From contig CM053143.1 of assembly GCA_028571685.1 (NCBI GenBank), forward strand, positions 134,946,829 through 135,010,828: a DNA stretch of 64,000 nucleotides, in the 5' to 3' direction. The translations under genes and the position numbers were made by a program. This document shows, one piece after another, positions 55,479 through 64,000 of this stretch (position 1 is the stretch's first letter; every line of letters begins with the position of its first letter). This DNA is from Heterohyrax brucei. Taxonomy: Eukaryota > Chordata > Mammalia > Hyracoidea > Procaviidae. Below the pieces are notes generated by a model, which worked only from the letters and a program-made list of their open reading frames with translations, was not told the origin of the DNA and made no database searches.

Positions 55479-57195
55479 GTATAAATACATACACGTAGAA
55501 TGAGAGAGCTCACTAGTTCCATTTCTCTAGAGACCCTTCCTCACTAAGACATCATTTTTTATTAAACAGACTCTCTGGAATCCGAGAAAAGGCTTTTCTA
55601 ACTAACTTGCATTAGTGTCTCTTCTTGACCTTTTGGCCACATCAGCAATTACTGCTCCAGCTTCTCTAACTAGTGTGTAGATGAAGCATTCCAAATCTCC
55701 TTTTACAAGATGGAATTCTCTAGTAATGGAACAACGAACGTATCAGTCAATAGGCAAATTTTACAGAGGTCTACTGTCTCTCTCTGTAATGCAAGAACAT
55801 CAATATAGTTACAGATATATTCATGTATTTATTTATTAGATATTGTGAACAGAAAATTATAATTCTAAAATAAGTAGTATGAAGGATACATATTATAGGA
55901 ACACCAAAAGAGAAAAAAATGGTTTCGGAGAGTTACCTTAGAAACCTGGATAGAATTTGAATACTTATTAAAAAAAGATAAAAGTTTTGGGACAGAAAAA
56001 TTGCTCAGGAGTATTCTGTGGACAACAAACTAAGATTATTTTGGTTGCCTCAGTGTTTTTGTGGACAACAAACTAAAGATTATTTTGGATACCTCAATGT
56101 TTCAAACACGGGAGTAGAGAACAATAAGGTTAGATATATATCAGGACTAAATTTTGGACTCTGGCAATTGAGAATGGATTCTGTGTAATGAAGCTTCACC
56201 AACTGTTATAATACGCTTCTATGGACACATTGAAATATGACAGAGATAAGTGAACAATTATGGTAAAATGATGCAAATATAACTCAGATTGAAGGATCTT
56301 CAAATTTACTCACAGGTAATTTAGATTATTCTATACTATTGTGAACACAGATAAAGTATGGCATAGAATGCAAATATTACATAAAATATTAAAGTATTTT
56401 TAAAAAACCTATTATACAAGTAAGGTAAATCTCAAGATTTTCTACCTTTCTCTAATCCTTTTGTTTTTTTTCAGCTTTAAACTGAAATGATATGACATCC
56501 AGATAAAGACACAATACTTTGATACTGTCCAGATTCATGGAAAAGATGACTTCTTCTTCTTATTCTTATGCCAATTTTCTACTCCTTTTACAGAGTACAA
56601 GGTTTTAGGAAGTCTTTACTCTGACATTCTTCAAGTGCTATCAAACAAAAATTATAAGGTTTACCTCAGTGTTAAGAGTGATCTATGAATACACTGAGGA
56701 TCCAAAACCTCATTTGAAATAAACATAATTTAAAAAATAGACCTCTAATATCTCAAAGTCAGTAGCTTTTTTATCCATTTCATAAGATCTGTATACACAT
56801 TAACCAGACATTTTTTAAGAGAAAGAACTAAAGATCTTTGAAACAAGCTTGTGAAAGAATAAGAACTGTCACTACGAATTTATTATTTTCCGAATTCTAA
56901 GAGTCCATTAGTGTCTGACTTCATTCCACAGAGAGTAACACACATTTGCATATTTTCCTGCTACATTTTTTGTTTTCAATAATGTATTGGGAACATTTCC
57001 TAAGATATTTAACAGTTAAACTTCCGTTACCCCACTTACTTATTATTTCACAAATGTCTTCTTTTGTCCTGAACTAAAGATTTGCTATATATACATCTGC
57101 ACTACTATTCTGCGGGACATGTGTATGAATGTACATGTATGTACTATACATTGTGACCATTTCCACGTATATAGCTACATAGCACCAAAATATAA
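55479..57195. other. Unassigned, contains a two-copy tandem repeat
   Basis: No gene or known repeat. A 43-44 bp unit starting 'gtggacaacaaactaa' occurs twice back to back (56018-56060 and 56061-56104). Confidence 0.45.
56018..56104. repeat. Tandem duplication, 2 x about 43 bp
   Basis: Units share 'gtggacaacaaacta' and 'agattattttgg' and end in 'cctcagtgttttt' and 'cctcaatgtttc'. A small, slightly diverged tandem duplication in unique DNA. Confidence 0.9.
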
Positions 57196-57346
57196 GGCAA
57201 TGGGTTAAGTGCTACCACTGCTAACCAAAACGTGAGCAGTTCAAATTCCACCAGGCTCTCCTCGAATACTCTGGTGAGCAGTTCTACTCTGGCCTCTAGC
57301 GTTTCCTTAAGTCGAATCCGATGGGACGACACTTTTTTTTTTTTTT
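57196..57346 (+). mobile_element. AfroSINE
   Basis: Plus strand: 'aaggcaatgggttaagtgct', 'gctaaccaaaacgtgagcag', 'cagttctactctggcctcta', tail 'gtcgaatccgatgggacgac', then poly-T. Confidence 0.85.
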
Positions 57347-57904
57347 AAGTACGACTGACCATGATCATGATAGTTACAAGCAAACAGGAACTCATCCCAT
57401 TTGTTTATAAGAAAGAAAAAGCTAATAAAACGTGATTGCTTATACAGTGAGTTGGCATATTTCCCTTTAACAGCTTTGGGAGTCAGCTTATAGTGTACTT
57501 CAAAAACAATGGATTTTAAGTAGCACTTACCTATAAGAGTATGTGAATGCAAGGGGTGGAGAGATTGGAGACAAACTTTACTCAGTCATGCCTGAAAATA
57601 TAAAGTCTTTCCGTACTGAACTTTCCGGCCATATTTGCAATCTCCATCTCTTGGAAAACAATTTTATATCATAATTTAAAATGTAGCTCCATTTGATCAA
57701 ATCCACAAACAACTTTTGATTCTTTTGTATGTGGAAGAGGTTTATATGAAGTGCTGGAAATGGATTAAAAGAAACCTTTTTGTTCTCCAGAAACTCTGAA
57801 TCTGAGAAGTAAGGTAGGATAGTTACAAAACATATTTTAAAAGTTAAATGTCAGTAGAAGATTTGTAGAGAAATCTAAAGTCAATACTAGGAGAAATATT
57901 TCTA
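57347..57904. other. Unassigned stretch
   Basis: About 560 bp without a recognised feature. Confidence 0.35.
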
Positions 57905-58090
57905 AAAAGCATGGGCTTAATTGAAAAATAAGTTGTCTATTGATAAAAAGTCAGCTTTTGGCAACCACCAGCCACTTCATGGGAGAAGACACTTGAAAAT
58001 CTGTTCCCAGAAATTTCAGCTTAGAAACCCCTATGGAGTAGTTCTCCTGCCTCCTATAGAGTCAGTATCAGTTGGAATCAATCAAACAAC
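57905..58090 (+). mobile_element. AfroSINE, long-body variant
   Basis: Plus strand, diverged: 'gtcagcttttggcaaccacc', 'agccacttcatgggagaaga', 'gaaacccctatggagtagtt', tail 'gagtcagtatcagttggaat'. The 144-residue frame starting at 57921 runs through it and is not a gene. Confidence 0.72.
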
Positions 58091-58730
58091 ACACAAGACC
58101 ACCACAAGTGAACTAATCTTCCAGAGAAAACTCAGTCAGACTAAATTGTTTTACCTTCTTCTTGGCACAAAATCCCAATATAACACCAACATTTTAAAAC
58201 AGCAGATAAATATCCTTTTAAGCAGTGAGATTATATGTCATTTCCTAGAAATTAGTAATCATACTCTGCCAAAAACTTCACTGTTTATGCTCTGTAGGTC
58301 AGTTCAGAAAGAACACAATCACCACACATTGCTTTTTCCAGAATTCGTGGAATGACTTTTACTAGACCTGAAATAAATGAAAGCTAAATACTTTATAAAA
58401 TCTTCAAAGTTCCTTTTCCTTAAAATTATTTAATTTGTGTGTTTTCAAAGCTGACGACTTATGTAGAGAAATGTTGCAGATCTCTGATAGAGGGATAAAA
58501 TATAGACTTTTTTCAACTGAAAAAGAGTTACATATTTAATAATCGATGATTTCTTGCACAGTGAATTTTCTACCTCAATGACTATTACTACATTTTATTT
58601 ACTGAATAAAGCCAGAAAGTTCTGGAGTTTTTCTGGATAACTGTGGGGATTGATGTTATGTGTCATCTTCGCTAGGCTGTGATTCTCAGTGGCTTGGCAC
58701 TCACTAGGTGCTCTTCCTTAACATAATACC
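58091..58730. other. Unassigned stretch
   Basis: No recognised gene or repeat. Confidence 0.35.
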
Positions 58731-58811
58731 GTCCAGCACAGCACAGCACAGCACACGCAGTATAGCACAGAGCAGCATAAAATAACACACTGAAGTACAA
58801 TATGTGTTATA

Positions 58812-58998
58812 CTGCTGTTGTCAGATACTGTAGAGCTGGTTCCAACTCATAGCAACCCTGTAGCACAGAGTAGAACCATTGCATACCATTACCACACAGT
58901 GACTGGTGTATTCAAACTGCACACCTTTCTGGTAAGTAGTCCTGGCTTGCTGTAGCTCTTCCACTGTGCCTAACCAAGCCCTTAACCACTATACAGAG
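58812..58998 (-). mobile_element. AfroSINE
   Basis: Minus strand: 'tggttccaactcatagcaac', 'tagcacagagtagaaccatt', 'ccttaaccactatacagagc'. Flanked on both sides by pentamer-type DNA. Confidence 0.82.
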
Positions 58999-59105
58999 CA
59001 CCTGGTGGATTCTTATGGCAAATGTTATGGTAGCAGGAGTTTCCATATTATGCATGGTGTATCATATTGTATAGTATATTGTAATACTATATAGTACAGT
59101 GCATT

Positions 59106-59276
59106 GTTGTTTGGTGCTGTCGAGTGGATTCTGACACATGGCAAATGAATAGGGTTGAGTAGATGTGCCCTGTAGGGTTTCAAAGGGGAAGCTGATGTAT
59201 TCATACCACTGATGGATTCACACCACTGATCTTCTGGTTAGCAGTCTAAGCTCTTAGCCATCTCACCACCAGACAG
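59106..59276 (-). mobile_element. AfroSINE
   Basis: Minus strand: 'gtttggtgctgtcgagtgga', 'gccctgtagggtttcaaagg', 'tcttctggttagcagtctaa', 'catctcaccaccagacagta'. Confidence 0.85.
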
Positions 59277-59383
59277 TAGAGTATGTATAACACAGCAGAA
59301 CACAGTGTAACCTAACATAACCTAAGATAACATCATCTAACCTAATTTAATCTAACATAACATAAAATATAGTATAGTATAAA

Positions 59384-59424
59384 AGTCCATTGCCATTGAG
59401 TTGTGATTCATAGAGACCCTATGT
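59384..59424 (-). mobile_element. AfroSINE tail fragment
   Basis: 'agtccattgccattgagttg', then 'tgattcatagagaccctatg': tail only, abutting an RTE 3' end. It could be another tail-only insert or the remnant of a SINE cut by the RTE. Confidence 0.65.
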
Positions 59425-59640
59425 TGTTATTAGGAATGATCAGAGTCTCTTCTATCTCATAGTGACTCTATGCACAACAGAATGAACCACTGCGCAGTTC
59501 TGCACCATCCTCACAACTGTTGCTATGCTTATACCCACAGTTGCAGCCACTGTGTCAGTTCATCTGGTTGAGGGTCTTCTTTATTTGCTGACCCTCTAGT
59601 TACCAAGCATGATACCATTCTCCAGGTTACTATAGACTGC
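59425..59640 (-). mobile_element. RTE LINE, short 3' fragment
   Basis: Minus strand, about 215 bp: 'ttgttattaggaatgatcag', 'gcacaacagaatgaaccact', 'ctgtgtcagttcatctggtt', 'ctctagttaccaagcatgat'. Strongly 5'-truncated. Confidence 0.85.
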
Positions 59641-59654
59641 CCTAGAGAATAAAC

Positions 59655-59820
59655 CAAAAGCCAAACCAACCCTGTGTCCTTCGAGTTAATGCCAAATCAT
59701 AGTGACCCTACAGGACAGAATAGAACTGCTCCTTAGAGTTTCCAAGGAGTGCCTGGTGGATTCAAACTTCCAGTCTTCAGAAAGCAGACATAGAACTTAA
59801 TTACTACAGCACCAAGGTTT
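59655..59820 (-). mobile_element. AfroSINE
   Basis: Minus strand: 'aaccaaaagccaaaccaacc', 'catagtgaccctacaggaca', 'ggagtgcctggtggattcaa', 'actacagcaccaaggttt'. Confidence 0.9.
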
Positions 59821-60219
59821 ATAGAGTAGTATAGTATAATATAAAGTAATACAATAAAGTTTAATATAATGTAATATATATGGTATGATATGATACAGTA
59901 TAATCTTAAAAAAACAGTACAGTACAATATAAGAAAAAGGTTATGTCATCTGCATATCACAGGTTGTTGATAAACCTTTCTCCATTCCTGATGCTGACTT
60001 TTCTTGCATGCCATACAACTTCTCCTGTTACTTCCTCAGCATTCAGACTAAGTACGGTCAGTGGATCCATCCCACATGCACATCTTTCATGATTTTAAAC
60101 CACACAGTATTTCCTTGTTCTGTTCAAACAGCTTCTTCTTGGTCTATATACAGGTTCCATGTAAATACAGTTGAGTGTTCTGGAATTTCCATTCTTCTCA
60201 ATATTATCCTAATTTGTTA

Positions 60220-61518
60220 CAAAGTCTGGCAATTAGGTTGGTGAACTCATCCTAGAAAAGTGCTATTGCATACCTCATTGCTAATGATCACTAGAGTCAC
60301 CTTCAAAATTGTCCCCTTGGGAAGCTATGCACCAACCTCAGTGCCTAGCCCAGCCTTCGAAGTAATTTTAGGACTCTTTTTCTAGAACAGCCAACACAGT
60401 TGTCATTGTATTTACCCTCAATGTCCAGAATGTCATCAAAATATCTTCCTTTTGGTGTTTTATCTTTGGGTAAAGAAAAAAGTCACTGGGGGTCAGATCA
60501 GGTGAGTAGATTAGGGTGTTCCAATACAGTTGATTTGTTTACTGCCTAAAACTGCCTCACAGCACCGTGTGAGCTGGTGCGGTGTTGTGATGCAAGAGCT
60601 GTGAGTTGCTAGCGAAAAGTTCAGGTTGTTTTTATCTAACTTTTCCATGCAGCCTTTTCAGCATTTCCAAATAGTAAACTTGGTTGATTGTTTGTCCAGT
60701 TGGTACAAATTCATAATGAACAATACCTCTGATATCAAAAAAGGTTAGCAACATTGTTTTGACTTTTAATTTGGACTGATGGAACGTTCTTGGTTGAGGA
60801 GAATTGTCTGATTTCCATTGTGCCCTTTGACACTTTGTTTCAGGGTTGTGTTCACACATCCATGTTTCATCACCAGTCATAACATGGCCCAAAATACTGT
60901 CTTGCCTCTCCAAAAGGTCATGGCAAACCTCGACTCTCCTTTGCTTCTTTGTTCATCAGTGAATTCCTTGGTGATCACTTTTGCATACAACTTTCTCATG
61001 CCAAGATCTTCAGTTAAGATTTTCCTGTTTCTCTGCTGATGTTTACTTGATCTGCTCTGCTTCTCACAGTCAGCTAACAATTTTGATGCACAGTTCAATG
61101 CATCTTTGCAATGTGTTCATCAGTTTTGCTCATTGCTGGCCACCCTGACCTCTCTTCATCGGTGACACTTTCTCTCCTATCAGGAAAACATTTAATCCAT
61201 TTGTACACTGCTGTTTTCTTTGATATTATCCCCATAAATTTGGGGCAACATATTCCTGATTTCACTTATCACTTGCCAAGTTTAACAAGAAATTTAATGC
61301 TTGTTCATTGCTCTAATTCAAGCTCTGGCATTCTCACAATGGCACACAAAAACACACAACAATAATGACCACCACTCAGCAAGACACTGCCACACATTGA
61401 CACAAACACAGTTGAGACACTGATATACCAAGGTTATGAAATCTTACCAAGTTGTTTGCAGATTGCTGCCAACATAAGCATACAGTGGCAAGTTCATGAA
61501 CTTAGTTGTCAAAGTGCT
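60220..61518 (-). mobile_element. Full-length-size mariner (1299 bp)
   Basis: DNA transposon flanked by TA (60218-60219 and 61519-61520), the mariner target duplication, inserted into the RTE at 'taatttgt'. The ends form an imperfect inverted repeat: left 'caattaggttggtgaact', right (reversed) 'caactaagttcatgaact'. The length of about 1.3 kb is that of an intact mariner, with the transposase on the minus strand. The left end is collinear with the 33464-33797 copy ('aaagaaaaaagtcactgggg'), so both belong to one family. Confidence 0.92.
60345..61370 (-). pseudogene. Mariner transposase pseudogene
   Basis: Cut-and-paste transposase of the Tc1/mariner superfamily. The frame at 60877-61098 carries mid-protein text ('RKILTEDLGMRKLYAKVITK'). 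The frame at 60632-60913 carries '[18 protein letters not shown]', the D-E-T-W block around the first catalytic Asp, which is typical of mariner. Near 60480-60540 the last-Asp block (P-D-L-x-P-S-D-F-F) can be read only across a frameshift. Stops and shifts make it non-functional. The expected length of the family (about 345 residues) fits the span. Confidence 0.9.
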
Positions 61519-62554
61519 TATGATCAAATGTCTTTACACGGTAATTGAAACATCGGTAAACATCTTTCTGTTATTCTCTGCTTTCAGCCAAGATTCATCT
61601 GGCTTCAACAGTAACCTCTTTTTCTTGTACTTTCTGAATCTGCACTGAATTTTTGTTTCCTGTTGATGTATTACAAAGGTTTTTGAATGATCTTCAGCAT
61701 AATTTTGCTTGCATGTGATATTAATGACGTTGTTCAATAATTTCTACATTGTGTTCGATCACTTTTCTTCTCAATAGGCAAATACATGAATCTCTTCCAG
61801 TCATTTTGCAAGTTAGCTATCTTCCAAATTGCCCGGCATAGAGGAGTGGACGTTTCCAGTGCTGCAGCCATGTGGCGAAGCCTCTCGCTCGGTATTCCAT
61901 TAGTTCCTGAAGCCTTGCTTTTCAGCTATGTATTTAATGCAGATTGAAATTCTTCCTTCAGCACCAGTGGTACTTGATGACATGTTACTCCTGAAATGGT
62001 AGCATCCCTATCATATCACATTCCAAGTCTTTTTGATATAGTGACTCTATGTATTCCTTAACTCTTCTTTAGACACTTTTTCTGTGTCATTCAACATTAT
62101 GCCCTTGGAATCCTTCAAAAATGCAAATTCAAAGCTTGACCTTTTCTACAGTTCTTTCAGATGGGGCAATGCTGAACATATTCTTCCATTTTGGTTTTCT
62201 GATTCCAGGTCTTCATACATTTCATTATAATGCTTTACTTTGTCTTCTTGTGTCTCCCTTTGAAACCTGTTCAGCAATCTTACTTCATCATTTCTTCCAT
62301 CAGATTTAGCTACTTGAAGTTCAAGAGCAAGTTTCAGAGTCTCTCTGACAACCATTTTGGACTTTTTTTTTCTCTTTGTTTTTACTGACCTTTTGTTTCT
62401 TTCATGTATGATGTCATTGATGACATCCACAACTTGGTTTTAATGTATACAATAATGTGTATGTGTGTGTATGTACATATATACAAAATACAATACTGTA
62501 TACAATACATTATACTACAGTATAGTATAAAATAATAATATATTCATTGCAAAA

Positions 62555-63510
62555 AATGGGAATTCCATAACACCTAATTGTGATCAGGGAACCAGTACAT
62601 AGATTAAGGTAATTGCTCAGAGAGTACAAAGGGTTACTGTATGTTTCAAAGTCAGAAAAGTTGTGCATCAGGATTATATCTTTTCATCTTATCTATTTAA
62701 TTTGCATGCTGACAAAATAATCCAAGAAACTAGATTCCATGAAGATGAATGGGGCATCAGTATTGGAGGAAGACTTGTTAATAACCTGCCTTGTACAAAT
62801 GAGCCAAACTTGCTTGCTGAAATTATAGAGTACTTGAATCACTTACTGATAAAGATCAAAGACCATAGTCTTCAGTATGAATTACACCTCCACATAAAAA
62901 AAAAAAATTATTACTACTGGACTAACAAACAACATAATGATAAATCAAGGAAAAACTGAGATTGTAGAGAATTTTATTTTACTTGGACCCAGAGTCTGCA
63001 CTTGAGAAGCAGCAGTCAAACAATCAAAAGATAGATTACAGTGGACAAATTGGCTCCAAAAAACATCTTAAAGGTGTTGGAAAGCAAAGATGTCACTCTG
63101 AAGACCAAGGTGTGTCTGGCCCAGGCCATGGTATTTTCAGCTGCATCACATGCACGTTAAAGCCGGTCAACGCATAAGGAATACCGGACTGACACCTTTA
63201 ACTTGTGGTGTTGGAAAAGAACTGTGAATGTACAACTAGAATTTCCTTAGAAGCAAAGGATGGCTAGATTACATCTTATATACTTTTGACACGTTTTCAG
63301 GGGAGTTCAGTCCCTGGAGAACATTATACTTGGTAAGGCACAGGGTTATTAGCAAAGAGAAAGACCCAAAGTGCGATGCAACAATGGCTGCAATGATATC
63401 TTCAAGCACAACAATAATTGCGAATATGGTACAAGATTGCATAGTGTTTCATTCTGTGGTTCATAGGGTTGTTGTGAGTTGAAAGTGACTTGATGGCACA
63501 ACAATATATG
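62555..63510 (+). mobile_element. 5'-truncated RTE LINE with 3' end
   Basis: Plus strand from 'gggaattccataacacctaa' through RT ('ggattatatcttttcatctt'; the frame at 62663-62959 reads 'EDEWGISIGGRLVNNLPC'). It ends with the canonical 3' terminus: 'gggttgttgtgagttgaaag', then 'tgacttgatggcacaacaat'. Confidence 0.9.
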
Positions 63511-63561
63511 ATGTAATAATACATGACATGATATGACATAATATAATCACTTTCCACTTTT

Positions 63562-63930
63562 TGATCTGACGTGAGCAATCCACCACTTGAAAAAGACGTT
63601 TCCTTGAGGGTGTGGCCTATCTCTGGTGTATAAATGGATGTTTCAGCAAAGCTCTCTCAACCCTGCGGTCTTCTCGCTGCTTAGCATTCAGTACCCATAA
63701 TATAAGCTTGCAAAGTCTCTGTTCTGCTTCCTGTTCTCAGGATCTTGGATTCTCTGACCCCTGCAATCATGTGGGATAGTAGAGATGTCCAGGCTACTGC
63801 TGGACCCACATATTTGGGGACTTCACAGCGCCACAATTGCATGAATTATTTCCTTGAAATAAATCTCTCTCTAAATATTTATACACATATTTCACTGATT
63901 TTGCTCCTTTAAAGTACCCAGGCTAAGACA
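63562..63930 (+). mobile_element. LTR-like element (TG...CA, about 369 bp)
   Basis: Begins 'tgatctgacgtgagcaatcc' and ends 'cccaggctaagaca'. It includes 'gtttccttgagggtgtggcc' and a late 'ccttgaaataaatctctctc' block with a possible poly-A signal (AATAAA). Ends and length fit an LTR, and I recall similar dispersed sequences in afrotherians. No target duplication is evident, so the class is uncertain. Confidence 0.5.
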
Positions 63931-63952
63931 ATACATAAAATAATTTTTAGAG

Positions 63953-64000
63953 GGCCCTCCTGACACTAGTGGTTAAGAGATATAGCCACTAACCAAAAAG
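63953..64000 (+). mobile_element. AfroSINE head, cut by window end
   Basis: 'gccctcctgacactagtggt', 'taagagatatagccactaac', then 'caaaaag': tRNA-like head only; the rest lies outside the window. Confidence 0.8.

Larger units (their letters stand above)
59938..62443 (-). mobile_element. RTE LINE middle section, split by mariner
   Basis: Minus-strand RTE lacking its 3' end: it starts inside the element ('gttatgtcatctgcatatca') and runs to 'taatttgtta' at 60219. It resumes at 61521 ('tgatcaaatgtctttacacg') and reaches 'gatgacatccacaacttggt' near 62443. The frame at 62146-62430 gives a basic RTE segment ('RETLKLALELQVAKSDGRND'). Confidence 0.88.
58731..63550. repeat. Degenerate pentanucleotide array broken by insertions
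   Basis: Five-base-periodic text appears in separate blocks: (CAGCA)n at 58731-58765, drifting to AGTAT/ATAAC types up to 58811; 'tgtatagtatattgtaatac' near 59064; AACAT/AACCT types at 59280-59380; TATAG and TATGA types at 59825-59925; 'tactacagtatagtataaaa' near 62512; 'gacatgatatgacataatat' near 63527. Between the blocks lie SINEs, RTEs and a mariner. I read this as one array of roughly 600 bp split by serial insertions. Confidence 0.65.

Noticed and set aside
57921..58355. 144-residue plus-strand frame
   Set aside because: First third is a diverged AfroSINE; the rest has no recognisable similarity.
58731..58765. Short direct repeats as a CRISPR-like array
   Set aside because: Repeats are contiguous pentamers without spacers in a mammalian genome; a simple repeat explains them.

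Overview
This is a gene-poor stretch of mammalian nuclear DNA, almost certainly from an afrotherian and most likely an elephant or close relative. Three repeat families say so. The first is AfroSINEs, with a tRNA-like head and a tail related to the 3' end of an RTE LINE (core 'atgagtcgga.tcgactcgacggca'). The second is many copies of the long RTE LINE that resembles RTE1_LA of elephant, with an (AAC)n 3' end. The third is an L1 lineage whose 3'UTR I know from elephant-like genomes. Species-level assignment is inference. The DNA is AT-rich and CpG-poor, and I find no convincing protein-coding host gene, tRNA gene, CRISPR array or bacterial-type feature. Nearly all long open frames are pieces of L1, RTE, mariner transposase or LTR sequence.

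Layout. 1-7.35 kb: RTE, L1 3'UTR and LTR nested in one another, then old L1 fragments. 7.37-9.4 kb: a long minus-strand RTE abutting an RTE 5' end in the opposite direction. 9.4-18.4 kb: mostly unassigned sequence with scattered AfroSINEs and a MIR. 18.4-24.1 kb: a plus-strand RTE with its 5' end but no 3' end, fused to a minus-strand L1 with its 5' end but no 3' end; this L1 carries an inverted copy of part of itself. 24.2-26.2 kb: LTR remnant and RTE. 28.4-33.4 kb: the best L1, with an almost open ORF1, then a rearranged mariner (33.5-34.0 kb). 34.9-36.8 kb: a resolved three-level nest, SINE containing LTR containing RTE. 37.7-43.6 kb: SINEs, RTE pieces in both directions, an L1 3' end. 45.6-51.3 kb: a hAT-like element and a chain of L1 segments. 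52.8-53.3 kb: an LTR. 53.4-53.9 kb: a small CpG-rich unique patch, the best candidate for host function. 58.7-63.5 kb: a degenerate pentanucleotide array broken up by SINE, RTE and a 1.3 kb mariner. 63.5-64 kb: LTR-like element and a SINE cut by the window edge.

The most interesting signal is a set of very short (about 24-50 bp) insertions made only of the last part of the AfroSINE/RTE tail, several flanked by clean target-site duplications. One lies in the L1 ORF1 and supplies both a stop codon and a new in-frame ATG. Second are small inverted or direct templated duplications. No new enzymatic or defence system is visible; the window is mainly a record of retroposition and repair.
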